Under the pieces are notes generated by a model. The model saw nothing but the letters and a program-made list of their open reading frames with translations. It had not been told where the DNA came from and did no database searches. The position numbers and the translations under genes were made by a program. A stretch of 64,000 nt of DNA. Source: Oreocharis arfaki. Its lineage: Eukaryota > Chordata > Aves > Passeriformes > Paramythiidae. Below are positions 10,527 to 24,427 of this stretch, piece after piece (within the stretch, counting starts at the first letter, position 1; each line of letters starts with the position of its first letter). The DNA lies in the NCBI GenBank assembly GCA_013398015.1, contig VZRR01003270.1:419332-483331 (forward strand), written 5' to 3'.

Positions 10527-11867
10527 GGATCTCCACAAGTGTGGTTTTCTGGTGATTCATGTTTTGGCCAAGGCTTGAGTCTTTTTCAGCTTTTTCATTA
10601 AAAAGGCTGTTGTGTTCAGTCATACTTCGCACTTTTGCCCCGCCTGGCTGCCTTGAGCTGTGCAGTGCTGCGTGTTGCTCTGGTTATCTATGATGACACA
10701 GTATTCAGACAGGAGGGAAGGGAAAGCAAGCTGGGACTCGGGAATGGCTGGTGAGTGCAGTCAGGACTGTGGGCTACCGACCTGCCCGGTCACTTCCCAG
10801 TGTCCTTCCAGAGAGTGACAGAAAGTGATTCCATCTTCCCTGCCTGGCAGCCAGAGCCTCCAGCTTCTTGTTTCGTTTCAGTGCCGTACCCAGGGAATAG
10901 GGGCTGTGCTCTACACACAGGCTCATCTCAGAGCCACAGCCACCCTGCCTTTCTCTTATGAGAGTGTTGCCCTTCCTGCTGCCTGGAGTGGCCCTGGGGT
11001 GCATCCTGGTGGGCAGCCCCGAGCTGAACTGGGGTTTGGCTCTCCCAGTCAGGCCTGCACGGGAAGGAGCTTCCTGTGGCTGTGCCTTTGGAGCATGTTC
11101 CTCTGGCTGTGCCTTTTCATCAGGCTCACCTCGGAGCAGCTGCGTGGAATAAAGGCAGTGCTGTCTGTCCGAGAGGCTCAGCAGGGTGGGGGGTCCCACG
11201 GCCTTGTGAAGGATATGTATGGCTGCAGGTGCTGTGGTGGGGAAACCGAGGGTGAGCACGAGAGAAGCAGCTGTCAAGCTGTGTGGACAACCATTGGCAT
11301 CCCTGGGCTCTGCTGTGTTAATGGCTCCAACACCTCAGTGCTTCTTTTCCTCTTTGTTTGATGCAATAGCTGTAAGACATGTTTCTCCCTCCTCTCCCCG
11401 TCATTTCGGCTTCACTGCAAGCCCTAAACGAAAGGAAAAGGCAGGTTTTGCGGAGACCAGAAAACCTTCAAGCTCAAGCCCAGAGCTTCTTTCACTGGGA
11501 GACCTCAGTTCTCATAGCAGAGAGGTGGGCTCTGAGGAAACTGCGGCAGGGTTCAGCCAGTGCCTCCACACATCCCCCTGAAACCTTAGCCTCACGCCAG
11601 TCCAGGGGAGCCAGGGAGCCCTGGCTGCCCATGAGATGGCAGTGTTCCCAGCTCCCAGGTGTGAAGGAGTGGCACTGTCCCCCCACTGGTGTTTTGGCCT
11701 CACAGAAAGCCTCCTCTTGTGGCAGTGCACGTGCCATGCCGTGGGCAGGCAGTCACACGCTGTGCCAGGTATCCACCAGCAGTATGAACACAGCCTCTCT
11801 TTGCTGTTAGAGATGCAGTCACTAAGTTTTGTTCCCTAGACGAGATCACAGCTGTATCCTGTCTACC

Positions 11868-12252
11868 TGATGCCTTAGGGTTTAGCTTTTATATTTTTCC
11901 AATCCTGTACTGCCTGCTGTATAACTCTGAAGTTTCATGTGGCCTGTGAGCTGCTGATCTCTCGTGCTGGTTTGACATAACAAACCTCTCTGGGTTTGCT
12001 CTTCAAGGACACCTTGTTGTCCCAGGCCCCAAAATGTGTAAACTAAAGCCTTTGAAGAGGAGGGGCAATGAACCCTGATATGCAAATGGACCAAACTTAT
12101 GGAAGTGTGAAGAACCTGGGGTCCATTTGGATGGAGCCCTCAGAGGCTTTACACTCCCCAGGTATACCTTTGAAGGGCCTTCAGAAAAATACCTGCTTTT
12201 ATTCTCTTATTCTTGTCAAGCCTACTTTTTAGGTAGCCACTTTAAGGCAGCA
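11868..12252 (+). mobile_element. Solo LTR-like element (endogenous retrovirus relic), copy 1
   Basis: This 385-bp non-coding element begins TGATGCCTT and ends AAGGCAGCA, an inverted terminal pair with one mismatch and TG...CA ends. It is flanked by TACC (11864-11867) and TACC (12253-12256), a 4-bp target-site duplication. It shares long stretches with the reverse complement of 43013-43448, such as AATCCTGTACTGCCTG, GGCCCCAAA.TGTGTAA and ATATGCAAATGGACCAAAC. A 4-bp duplication is typical of class I (gamma-like) retroviral insertions. No internal viral genes are present. The strand is inferred from an AATAAA near the 3' end of the sister copy and could be reversed. Confidence 0.75.
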
Positions 12253-12958
12253 TACCCTGCCCCCTGTTTCCTTGGGATCCTGCAGTAAATTCTCTGCCTT
12301 AAGCTGCCATAGCTTCAGTCCCTCAGCGGAGGTTTAACCCACTGCGGGCACCTGCGAAGTGATCCAGTGGGATCCAGCTGCTGCCCTTCAGTTCCACCAG
12401 TGAGCAGTGGCTTTCAGCTGATGCTTTCCTGTTCCACTGCTGATGCAATTGCTTCATCCCTTTAGAAGGCCTTGAATTAATTTCCGAGGGACTGGGCTCT
12501 TCTCATCAGGCTGTGTGTGAACCCCTGACAGTTCTAATGCTGCAAACCCGGACTTGATTCATCATTAGGCTTTTAAAGAAGATTTCCAAACCTAGCTGCC
12601 TGGATTATCTGCAGCCATTGCCAACACTGACACGACAACCTTTAGTAGAAAGGGACACGGTTGGTGTTTAGCTGTATAAATGAACGAGCATTGCTGTTTC
12701 TTCTGTATGAGACTAAAGTCTGGGAAGGGCTTTTTAGTTGCATTGAGTCTGTCTTCAGAAGTACAAAGTAATTACCTCATTTAAGGTCAGCAAGGTCTCT
12801 CTTCAGCTCTCCAGTAGATACAAAAATCACACAAATATTTCGGTACCTGAATGAGAACGTGGTTTGTGGATTCAAACCTGGCCATGTGTAACAGGTGCAA
12901 TTCTTTTACTTTTGACCCGTCAGGCTCTAAGTCCCTCTAAGACATCATTCATTTGAAA
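12253..12958. other. Intron 3 sequence; nothing recognised
   Basis: Unique-looking intron between the LTR-like element and a CR1 fragment. I see no exon, tandem repeat or transposon signature. Confidence 0.5.
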
Positions 12959-13004
12959 GATCCTTGTGGGTCCCTTCCTACCCAGAATATTCTGTGATCT
13001 GTGA
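12959..13004 (+). mobile_element. CR1 LINE 3'-terminal fragment
   Basis: The text GATCCTTGTGGGTCCCTTCC, followed by tacccagaatattctgtgatctgtg, matches the 3' end of avian CR1 elements, which read GATCcTtGTGGGTCCCTTCCAACtcagga and close with an octamer repeat of ATTCTGTG type. Only about 46 bp is recognisable. It is an extreme 5' truncation, as is usual for CR1. Confidence 0.72.
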
Positions 13005-16000
13005 AAAGTGCTGTTAGTAGTTTTAATACAAAAATGTTTGTACTTGTGTTGTCACATTCCACTAATACAGCTCAGTGTGTCCACTCCACCACGTGCCTGG
13101 TTTGAGCTGAACGTCTTTCATTTTCTGTGATTGCTGGCAGGCTTCTTGGTACCTCTTAGATTAGCTTAGATTTACCTAAAGTGCATTTTTTTTAGAGGAA
13201 ATGGGCTTTTAGTCATAACATAAAGCAGGTATGTGTCCCATGGGTATAAGAAGGGAATCCAGAGCACCCATCTTCGAGATACCCCTGGCATCAGTTCTTG
13301 CCTTCACCATTGCCTGGTTCTGGACTCTGGGGAAGTCGTTCAAACTGCCATTTCTTGAGTGTGTTTTTGTATCTGATTCCTCGTGGTTTGTATCCTTCAG
13401 ATATAAAAGAGAGATGTCTGTTGAGCTCTCCTTCTTTGTCTCTTTGCCAAGGTCTGCCTATTTATCTTGTCCTTAGTCCTTACTTTTAAACGGGTTACGC
13501 TGAGTTTAGATGCAGTGATGTCAAATGGTATTCAGTAAGTAATGTGTAATACTTGTGTAATTTGTGGGAGCTCTTGAGCAAGAGAAGACAAATTGGCTTT
13601 TGCTGTCTTTGTGAGCTAGAAAATCTTACTCTAATGGCTTGTTTCAAAATAGATATTCAGAGAAGTCAGAGTAAGGAAAAAACTTACTAAATCATGAAAC
13701 TTCTCTGGCTCCTAATATGGAATATTTTCCTTATAGAGCACTTTCAATTATTTGTCAAAAATCTTTCTAAATACCCTTAGCAATGGATCTTTTGAACTTG
13801 CTGTTGGAAGACTGTTTGATATCATACTAGGACTACTTGTAAAGACAAATTGATGTTTCAGTGAAAGTTTATCTTTTCATAATTTAATGTCATTACTCGT
13901 AGATTTACTACTTCTTGCACAACCCAAAATTCCTCTCCTTTCTTGGTGTTTATAGCCTTCCAGTATTTGTCATTTCTGGTTGTATTCTTTTTCTTCGTTG
14001 TCTTCGAGCCAAGGTCTGCATATTTCATTTTCCTAACATCTTCTTTTAAACCAGCCCCCGGATGTTCTTGTTTCTCCTCTGCTACTGCTTTAGCTCCATT
14101 TTTGTTTAAGTTAATGAGATGTCTCAAAGTGAATGAAATATCCCTGAGTGTTCTAGAGGGAGGGGGACAGAGTCTCGCAAAACCATTTGACTTCATGGGA
14201 TTGTGAGAAGGTCAGAAGAGCCCTGAATCCATGTGGGAATTCCCAGATATTCTGTTTATTACAGGATTTCCCGTGTACATAGAACACCTTGCAAACCAGG
14301 ATTTTTTTTCTCTGGTTCTGGGCAGCCAGCACTCACAGCTTGCAGAGGCTCCTGATGTACCTGTGCAAGTAAATTGTGCGTGTGGAGCAGATCTGGTGGG
14401 CTGGATTTAGCGGGGAGGCCTGTCTGCACCCTGTCACCTGCTGTGTGAGCACAGCCAGACTTGCTGTCCTCGCGTGCCTGTCTGGAGCTGCAGAGATGTT
14501 TAGTCACAGTTCTGTCATGGGCCACCCAAATCCTTCAGGCAGCCCTTCCTGGTCCTCTGCAAGGGTTGCTCTGCATGTCTTGAGCCCTGAAGCTCTTTTT
14601 CAAGGTGCTTGGAGGGACGGGGACGCTCTTGCAGGCTGTGTGGAAAACCTGGCAGTGACATTTTTGCACCTTTGCAATCCACGGAGGAGACACGACCCTC
14701 ACAGCCCGTCTGTGACACTGGCTAACACCTCTGTATGGAGCTGGTTTGTCTCATGGTTTCCAGTTACCATTCCAGCCTTTAAATCCACTTTCTCCTGACT
14801 TTTTGATTTCTGATCTAACTTTTTAAACTGTTCTTGTTCTGGTTTACTTTATAACCATGCCATTCTTTGTCAACAAATCCCTAATTTTTTCTGGAGCAGT
14901 GATGAAGATGTTAGGTATAGAGTGGACTAACATACTTCTGTATAATATTCCAGTGAGCTAAGTGTGCAAACTTGATGTAGTGCCAAAAAACCAGATTTTG
15001 TTTACTGTCATTCAGCCTGCTTTGGCTTTGCTTGATTTTGTTCCCATCCAGATCCAAGCAAATTAATTCTGTGAGTAATGTTTCCTGAGATGCTCTGTCA
15101 AATGCTTGTGCTTCAGATGCATCATGTGTGCTATATTCCCTACATCCACTAATTTCACAGTTCTGTAGAAGACACTCAGGTTTTTCTGGCAGTCTCTATT
15201 CTTTAGAAACTAGTGCAGCTGAAAATTTTGTGGCATCATTCTGTAGATTTGAGCTGACTGACTGCGGTCTGCAAACCTTAGGTTTGTGTTTCATGTGGTC
15301 TGCAGGGAATTGTCTGGTCACAAAGTGCAGTCTCTTCCCTTGGACACTAAATTTCATTAGAGGCACTTAGAGTACATTAAACACATTTCTTAATACTAGT
15401 CATGTGTGTGAGCTGCCCTTCTATTTGCCACAGGACTGTGATCACGAATAAAAGGAAAGTGATGTATATAATAGAATGAAGAAAGGGTGTTGTGTCTTAA
15501 TTAGCTTGCATCAAGCTGCTGACCTCCCTCCAGAACAGAAAATACTCTCTGGTAAGAAAGCTCAGCATATCTTTGGCCTTTGAAGATGTGCACAGGGAGC
15601 TACAAAGGGTTTCCACACCTTTTATATCCACTGCTTTTGCTGGGAATCATTGCAGTTCTCTTTATTCATAAAGGAGCTTCTCCATCTGTGTGCTGCCAGC
15701 CTTACATGTTCCTCTTTGGGTACTAGAGGGTGGAGAGAATTGTAGCACCACTGTCCTGGCCTCTGGGTGATTGGTGTGGAGTCACCTCCCTCCTCGAGTT
15801 CTCCTTGCCGCCTGTCTCCTGGTGTTCCCTGCCGAGATGCCATCCTTGTCCTGGTGTTTGTTGCTTCCTCTTTAATTTTATACTTCCTGTTTTGGTCTGC
15901 TCCGGTTTGTTGCCAAACAGAACAAACCAGAGTAATCATCAGAGCAGCTCTGCAGCTTGTGCTTTGCAGGTGTGTGAGTGCATTTGCTCTTAAAGGGTTC

Positions 16001-19000
16001 CAGGCATTTGCGTGTTTTCCTGCCCTCTGGAGCCACCTGTGTTTCATGTCCACGTCCTGTGACACCGCTCCCTTCCTGCCACAGGCCCTGTGCATCTTTC
16101 TGCACCTCTAGCTCTTATAGCTCTTGCAGTCTATAGCTCTCATAGTTATCTTTAGCTCTGTAGTTTTGCACCCCTGGTTTCCCTCAGAAGCCAGGTTGTT
16201 CCCTTGGTCTGTCTGTGCCGGGGCTCCAGGGTTTCCTCCCTTTTGTGAGGGGCCCACAGCTCATTTTTTTCTCCTTTTTGTGCCCTCCATTTATCATGGA
16301 GAGGATCTTTTATCCTCCCAAGTACTTACCTGCTTCATACTGTTTTCCTCTTCCCTTTTCTGTCACAGAGACTAGAGTGAAGCCTGGCAAAGAGTCGGTG
16401 TTATGATCTAGATTTGTCATTTCAGATACTGCAAGTTTTACTCTCTCATACCTTTCCTACATGGTCTGTACTTTTAGAATGTGTTCAAGCCTTTGTCATC
16501 TGGACCAAAATTGCTCTTTGAATTCTCATATTGCAGAACATAAATACTCTTCATTTTCTTCCCTCCTCTAATATTCATTCTTACATGTAACGTTTTATTC
16601 TATATCCCTCAGGTGGGACAGGGGTTTTTTTGCAAGGTCTATCCCCTGCAAATGAGATTTGTTTTACTTTGTAATGCTTCATTTTCTTTATTAAGTATCG
16701 TCACAAAACTGTCAGTGAAGCTCACTCTTGGTGCTAGTTCTTTAAATCTCTGTTCAGGACAAATATCAGTATGTTATTGACCTAGGAAAACTGTTGTAAA
16801 AATAAATTAGATAAGCAAAATAAAATCTTATATCATGGTGATAACTTTTGGGGCAAAGAGAACTATTTCTCAGCATATCTTTTTCTTCCATTACTACAAG
16901 TACTGCACAAATTCTTTCATGAGTGAAGGCAGATAAGAGAGCCACATAAAGAATATCTTTAGATGGCTCTGACCCAGTTAGCTCTCCTCAGCCGGGAACC
17001 AGAATGCCTTTGTCTTATTTTTTGCTGGCCTGTGTTTTTCTGAGTAAATTTTTCACCTGCTGGTAGCTCTAATTTTATATTATTGCTCCTATTACTGCAA
17101 TCCTACGAGATTTATCTAGTGCATATTGGCGTTCTCTCCTGTTGAACTATTTTAGCCCCTGCTGAATTCCCACTGATGGAAAGAGCCCCTACTTCCCTGG
17201 GTTTCATTTGGCTAACAGCTGCCCCATTTGCTTAAGCTCCAGGACAGAAAGAAATTGTCCTTACTGCTGTTTCTGCACTGACTAGTGAATTTTCCTACTT
17301 GTTTGATAATACACCATTTTCCTATTCTCCTCTGCTTCTGCTGTTCCGTGCACATATTTCACTGAGCTGTGACTTGCAAGGAGTCAAGGAAATAGGGAGA
17401 CATTGGGTAGCTCTTCCAGCTGGCTGAAGCCCCAGAGAAGGGTATTGTAGTGAGGCTGTGTGATATTGTGGGAAGGACGGAGGGAGCGAAAAAGAAGCAG
17501 ATCAATAAGATGATCCCAAAGCAAAAGGACCTTGGTTTTGTTTCTGTGCTACCTCACACTTGTGCCCCTGTACCATCATGTCAGTCAGGGTTTGGGGAGC
17601 AGGGGTAACTGATGCTTTCCAAAGTGCTCCTAACTCTGATCAAGCAGCTGCTGGGTCTCCACTCTCCAAAGGCTGATCTGGAACCTTCCAATGTCAGACA
17701 CGGCCAAGCTGTCTCGGGTGAATCACGGAGGAGAAGGTCACACGCTGGCTTTGGATCAGGCAAACGGGGGTTCAGCATCTTGGCTCGTGAAATGTCCTAG
17801 ATCTGTTTGAACAGCACGGAGAAAATTCCCTCTGTTAACGAGATTGACTGCATCCACACAGCCACCTTGGGACAGCCAAAGGAGAGCAGCGTGCCAGTGT
17901 GCTCTGCCAGTGCAGCTCCTGGGGTCTGCTCTCGCTTGTTGTGAGTCCTGCCCTGGAGCCTTCCCGGGATTAAATTGCTGGCACTCCTTGCATCAGCCAT
18001 GAGCCAGGGGAAGGTCCAGGTTGTCTCTGCTTTGTGCTGCTTTGTTTAGATCACCTGAGCTCCCTCCCTCCGGGCTCTACCTTTTTAGTCTAAAGTTAGA
18101 GACTTTGCACGCTGCATTTTGCTGTCCTTGCACTCGGTTGTTTTGTCCTTCCTCCTGCTGACGTGGGTGAAGGTTGAAGAGGAGGATGCCATCCTCCACG
18201 TGGGTCACTTTGTGTCATCAGGACCTGTGGTGATAAGATGGGGTATCAGAAATAATCTCCCCGCCTTTCAGCTGCCTATTAAGAAATGTTGGTGTGAGTG
18301 TCCATGTCTGGGATTTTAGAGAGAACACACACGTGCTTGTAGCCAGGCCACCTTGGGGAGGGAGCTCATTAGCTCTGCAAGCCCCAGAAGGTCAGTCCAG
18401 AGGCTCCAGAACCCCCAACACACAATTTTTGCCAGTGGGTGCCACCAAAGCACCTCCTGAAGCTGGTGAGACTGTTAATGTGGATGCCTACTTGCACAGA
18501 AGGCATTTCAGAAGATGAGACCCTCAGAGCATCAGTTTCCAGCCTCCCCAGCTGTCCTTAGGAAGGGAGACACCACAGAGCCTCTTCTTTTAACCTGGAA
18601 AAACATGAGCAATGTTTCAGCAGAAAACAAAGTAAACTTTGACACAAAGGCAAACCTCTTTTTCTGAGTTCTGTGCAAGGCTCCTCAGCTTGTCATGAGG
18701 AATGGCACTCCTTTGCCAAATGCCCCAATTTTGGTGTCACTGCAATCCCCCTTTTAGTGTGCAAATGGCACATAATGATCTTCCCTGGTTCATTTTTACC
18801 TCCATCTGGAAGTCATAATAGCTTTTAATCCAGCTTCTTCCTTCCTTTGGTGACCAAGTGTCCAGAACAGTCTATCTTGGAGGGGTTAAAGACAAACCAA
18901 ATAACTGAGCTTTACCCCTTTTTAATCTCCTTCCAATCCAGGAGCAGCAGTTTCCAGATCACAGTGGCTAGCTGCATGGCTTTCTCCAATTCCAGAATCT

Positions 19001-21848
19001 TAAGGTCCCAAATTAAATGGATTTACTATAAATTTATGACTGACAGCTGCATCTTTTACGGTCCGAGTATCTTTTGTCCTTTTTGTACAAGCAGTGAGGT
19101 GCATGTACCTGAGACTGATTGAATGTTGAAATGCTCCTGCTGCCCACCTCAGAGAGTGTCATTTGTCTACTCCAGACCCAGATTCCTGCAGGCTTCAGAA
19201 GGAAAAGGTCAATGCACTTATCTGCAAACTACTGTTTTCATCTGTGCATCAAAAACTTTGTGCATTAACACATAACTTGCACATGTAACGGGCTTCCTCT
19301 GCAGCTTCATGTGTTTTCCGCTTAGAATAACCCAAAATAACAAGTTGTAAGCATGCGTTAGTGAAGAGAAATGTTTTCTAGGGTGACCATTACTCCAGAC
19401 TGCACAACAAGCCTTGACCCTGAGGACTCTTGTTCTCTTGGGAATGGGAGGGAGAAGGGAAGTGCCCCGGGCAGAATCCCAGTGCTCGGGGCATTGCTTA
19501 ATGCACATCCATCCTTGTGTTCAGCCCAGTTATAAACAAACAGCGAGGTCCGAGGGTGCTTTGCACTGTTTGGGTCTAAATGTATTTCCTGGCTGCTTGC
19601 GAACGCTGTGCCTGAAGGCATGCAGTCCTTTCCTGGGGAGGAAATCAAGGATAATGAGGGAACCAGAAGGCTGGGGCAGGCTGCACCGCGATTTTGTTAG
19701 AGCCCAGTGATTAAGCCTCGTGTGCTGGATCCAGGCTGCTCTTCCATCCTGTCCTGATTGCAGCCCCGTGGCTGGAGGGTGCTCAGCTTCCTCCAGCTGC
19801 AGCAGCAAAACCACTTGTGCTTGTTTTGGTCTCGCTTATCCTGTTGCTGATTTCATCCTTACACCAGCTGATAAACCTGGAGCAAAGATGCAGTCTGCAG
19901 CCTGGCCGCTTGGGCAGCACAGAGATCTTCCCTGGGAATGCATAATTGTGTAACTTGAAACAAGGTGACTTTATCTGAGCCTAATTCACTTTTCAATCCC
20001 ATTTCTGTTTTGCATGCTCTGGGGATGAATCTGTACTCTCTTTCCCGCCCTGGTTTAAAACTTCTCTGATCCTATTTTAGTAGAATTTTTTTGCTAAGCC
20101 CTGAATAAAAAAGGAGTTGGTTTCTTAGTGCAGAAAAAAAGCAACACTTCTGTAGCATATCCCCAAAAGACTCAAAAGAGAACTCCTTGGGTTTGGAAGG
20201 TGACTTGGAGAAAGGAGATAGAGTAAAAAAAAACTAGTAGTATTTAACAAATAAAATGGTGACTGAAGTATTAGGGAACATTCTAATTGTGAAGCTGCCT
20301 GGCCTGTAGAAGAGGCCAGAAATCAAACAGTGGAAGCTCCACCTGTATAATGTGAGCACAATAAAAGTGTTCCAGGGGAGAATGTGCTGTAGAGCCCAGC
20401 CCTGCTCCTTCAGCTGCCACCTTTACAATTTTTCTGACTTTCCTGTGCTGTTGGTAGCTTTGCTTCTGCCAAGAGAAGAAGTAGGTGTCTCTGTGTGGTG
20501 TTAACCATCAGATGAGAAAAAGGGGGTTCCTTCAAGGTTAGGGGTGAAAAAAAATGAGTAAACCTCTTGTTTGTTTCTCCGATCATCTCTGAAGGCATTT
20601 TACCTCCCCTAACTCTGCCTCATTCTCCACTACTCTTTGTCAACAATAGGAACAGAAATCTAAGTTTTATATATAGCATTTGTGGGGCCTCTGTGCTCGG
20701 CAGCACATTCTCTTGTGGTTTTGGGGCTGGAAAACAATGGTTACTGGGGTATTGTGGCATTTTTTTTTCTGTCTTTTCTGCCAGTTAATATCTGTAAAAA
20801 GTCAAATTTAAATGAGCTCTGCAGATCTTGGGTCATAATGGCTGTAATACCTGGCCTGAATCACGAGGGACACTGTGGCTACATGGATTAGACGTACTAA
20901 GAAATTTTCCTAATGAAGGTGGGGCTTTTTAAATTTTGTATCACAAGACATAAGAGTCTTCTTGGCTCTCGACCATGCACATATGTTGCTGAGAGTTTAC
21001 AGCATTTTCTCTGGCTCTAAACCAATTTTTTTAAAACACACAGGTAGCGTTGCCGACTTAAAATGCAACGAGCCTGAGTCAGGGGCTCTGCACAAGACAA
21101 GTGTCATTATTTGATTCCAAGGAATCTGAAATTTTGGAGGGTTTTCCCCCAGCTGTGAACAAAGCTCAAAGCTCCAGCTGTAAGCTTGCAGAAGTTTATC
21201 TGTGACTCTGCAATCTGGCCAGCCCTGGAGTGAACAGAACTCCAGGTTATTGGATGTACATGTGTGTTTTGCATACTTGTCACAGTGCTGTAGATCTTGA
21301 TGATCTGTGGCCTCAAGATGTTGGAAAAAATATAAGCCTTTAACCTTAATTAGTCAGTTCAGATGGGTCATTCAACTGAGGGAAGAACAATTATTGATAA
21401 TTAAAAATAAGGCTATGAAAATTATAAAAACTAGATTTTTAAACTGTTTAGGCAATAAAATGTTCATATCGGCAAGATATTAACAGTGAAATGCTGGACT
21501 GGACTCTGCTCTTAATTCTTAACTCCACTCTAGTTTAAAAAAACCCCTACTTGTGAGGAAATGGCGTGAGGGCATGGAGGCTTAAGGCTCATACATCTAA
21601 TTTCACTGCACACATGCCATTAATGGACTGTGAAGCTGTGAACTGCACTGATATGAATACCTGAGAGCAACTTTCTTCTCACATGACACCAAGGCACTTG
21701 AAATTCCCTGGAATGCCCTGACAATGGCCTGGAGGCTAAGGCAGGATGAAGCTGATGGCAGGTTATATTTAGCCCAGGTCCTTGACTCCAGGACTCACTG
21801 CCCTGCTGGTGGAGCTGCACCCATCTCTGATGACCTTCAGCTGACATT

Positions 21849-21918
21849 GTTAGATGGATTTAATTCTTGGGACCTTTCTAAAGGTTAGATGGATTTAATT
21901 ATTGGGACCTTTGTAAAT
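21849..21918. repeat. 35-bp imperfect tandem pair
   Basis: Units starting gttagatggatttaatt lie at 21849 and 21884. They differ at a few positions (ttcttggg versus ttattggg, ctttcta versus ctttgta). It is a small local duplication. Confidence 0.85.
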
Positions 21919-23533
21919 AGGGGCTGGGTGTGGATGGATTCTGGAGTGCTACAGTGGATGTTGCTTGCACGCTTAGTCTGATCTGCATATCTTGCTAAAT
22001 CCCGTGGTTTTACCTTGAGTTTCACAGTAGTTGATTATTTTGTGATAGCCCAGTGTTCTGCAGTTACATTGCTTTCAGCTTTAGTTTTAAGAACAGTGAC
22101 ATTCTAGCCTGCATAGCTTTTTTAGTAAAGTTTGAAAATGTGTAGCAAAGCCTCAGAAATCATAAATCAAAGAAAAACCTCTATAAACACCGTTCTGCTG
22201 TTCTTATTAGGCCCTTTTAAGGCAAATCCAGGATTTGTGTATTTACGTGCTGCTAGTTTTAGTATGTCCTGGTTTGAAACAGATTCAGAGTTCTTAGAAA
22301 AAAAATCATTTAAAAAGAGCAACCAGCAGTAAGCAAGACAGTGCAAAATGTAGTGTGGAAGAGCTGATTTATGGTTTACCCTAAAATTTGCTTGAAAAGG
22401 AACAAAATAGGGGACACGTAACAAGGCAGATTGGTTTGTTTATCCTTCTTATCCATTAGCGATTCTGGAAGCAGTGCTGCTGAAAACTGTAGGAGCTGTG
22501 CTGGGTGTTTTTTTTTAAATAGAAGTCAACCTTTGGGAGGGAACTGAAGTGCAGATATGCTACGGGCATCTCTCCTTCCTAGACACTGCCACATAAAGTA
22601 GCCTGGCAGGAATGTGTTGTTTCTCTCACCCTGAGACGATGCGCTGCGCATTTTGCTCCTCGTTCTGCATTATCAAAGACTAAAAAGTCTTCCCAGCTGC
22701 CCCTGAAACTGCCAAATGGAGGCCTTAAAACCATGCTCAGTTAAGCTGGAATGTCTGAGTAATGTGTGTTTCTCAAATTGGGAGGCTGGGAAGTGGAGCG
22801 AAACGAGGACGCCAAAGTCTTTGAGCTGTGTTGTTTCTGCATCCTTCATCTCATTGCACGCTGGGTGCCACAGGTAGGACCTCATCCTGGGAAATTATTA
22901 CCAATATTCAAGGCACACCATGGCCAGGCTTGCAGGAGTTCCTTTAGACCTGCTTCATAGCCTGTGCGTTCCAAAATCTTCCTGGGGTGTTCTGTAAAAT
23001 CTGATCGCTCGCCATTCGCGGCCGAGCAGAACTGCAGCAGACGCGCTCCTGCCTCCCTCTCTCGGGATCCTGCTGGAAGAGGGAGAGGCTCGGTGTGTCT
23101 GCCTGCCCTGCTCCTGCTCATTCCTTCCCCCCAGGCCTGCTGCTGCTTGCTGGCAGCCTGTCTGGTGTGTTAGTGCCAGGGGAATGGGGCAGAGATGAGT
23201 GTGGGCTCTCAGACGCGGCTGCTGCATGCACACCACGAGCACCATGGGTGACCCTCTGAGATGGTTCCTTTTGCCTGCACCTTTACAGGGCGAGGAGGGA
23301 ACTGGGAGCTGCTTGTGCTGCCTTGGATGGCAGACAGGTGAATTGGGTGTTGTGCAAAGCCTCCAAAACGCAGCGGGTCCCTCTGCCCGTAACTGATCTC
23401 CTTTCTTGACTGCTCTTTCTACACCCTGATAAGTATATCCAGATTGGTTGTACTGATGATAATCCCCCAGAAGCCCAGAGCCTACAGTCATGGAAATTTA
23501 CTTCTCCTTTCAGTGTGCCGAGATATAAGCAAA

Positions 23534-23875
23534 TAATTATGTTTTTAATGTTTGGTAGCGCCACACAGAAAAATGATATTCGTAAATTTCCCAACACCAA
23601 AATCATATAGAACCCACTTAATTACCAGCAAGTAAACAATGATTCTTCCTCCTTAAAATACCCAAACACATTCATAATTAGCTAATTAAACTACCACATA
23701 AATGATTATTCAATATAAAAGAGCGATGGAGGGGTGGGCAGAGGAGGAAAAGCAGTGAAATCATTACCCGCAGACACATTTCTTTCTCCAAGGAAGCCAG
23801 TGAATCGTTGCAGGAGAGATGATGAGTGGAAAATAATAACAACAGTGGCAATAATTAACTTGCTGGCAATAATTA
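23534..23875. promoter_or_regulatory. Candidate homeodomain-motif cluster (six TAATTA)
   Basis: TAATTA occurs at 23534, 23619, 23675, 23683, 23852 and 23870, six times within 342 bp of AT-rich intron. The last two come from an 18-bp tandem duplication. TAATTA is the core bound by many homeodomain factors. Long vertebrate introns of neural and cardiac genes often hold enhancers, but this call rests on motif density alone. Confidence 0.3.
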
Positions 23876-23881
23876 ACTTGC
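23846..23881. repeat. Perfect 18-bp tandem pair
   Basis: TGGCAATAATTAACTTGC is present twice back to back with no differences, duplicating a TAATTA motif. Confidence 0.93.
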
Positions 23882-24427
23882 CAATATCTGCAGCTTGAAG
23901 CCAAGCAGTGTGTTTGTTTGGCCCAGAGAAGACCACACGTGAGAAGATACTCACCTGTTTCTCAGCACTTTGCCATTTTCTGCAGTGGGCAGAGGAGCTG
24001 CCCTAATTTGGTGCTGCTGAGTGGCCACGTGAGCCATCTCTGTGCCTGATGAGCCTCTGCTCACTGGTAGCCCAGGACAGAAGAAATACCCAGATTTCCC
24101 CTCTCCTTATGGCAACTTGAGAAATCCTTGGGGTTACGGGAGATCTGAATGGTTTGGTTCGAGAGGCCAGTTAGAGAACTAGAATTGGATGTCTATTCTG
24201 CAAGTTGGTCAGAATTGAATTTAAAAAAATTTAAAGAAGATGATTGTTTGCTTGGGTGTCAATGCTGAGTTTTTAATGACACTGCTGCTTGCACCCACGC
24301 AAACCAGCAAAGCCCTGCTGGTGTGTAACTCCATGTAGACAAATCCATTCATCCAGGTGAGGTTGACATACCCAAATGAAGGTGTTTTGAAAGGAGCTCC
24401 ATTGGCTTAAAAAAATAAAGTTAAATC

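Larger units (their letters stand above)
9776..11867. other. GC-rich flank of the minisatellite and following intron; no gene recognised
   Basis: The 9776-10170 stretch is GC-rich and contains scattered CpGs, extending the CpG-rich block begun by the minisatellite. Two perfect CC(A/T)6GG motifs lie at 10039 and 10517 and are listed separately. Beyond about 10200 composition returns to normal. I see no exon with convincing splice sites, no initiator context and no protein-family match. Confidence 0.5.
13005..24427. other. Intron 3 sequence with small tandem repeats only
   Basis: No exon, RNA gene or recognisable transposon. A degenerate run of tagctct-like words lies at about 16107-16160. A 35-bp tandem pair and an 18-bp tandem pair are listed separately, as is a TAATTA-rich stretch. 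Open frames here are under 180 codons and show no family motif. A third perfect CArG-type motif, CCTTTTAAGG, lies at 22213-22222. Confidence 0.5.

Noticed and set aside
22213..22222. Third CArG-type motif CCTTTTAAGG as a regulatory site
   Set aside because: It is isolated, within the number expected by chance, and has no supporting context.
24149..24162. Second CR1 end, because tgaatggtttggtt recurs 281 bp before the clear CR1 copy
   Set aside because: Only about 14 bp match and the following sequence has no CR1 similarity.
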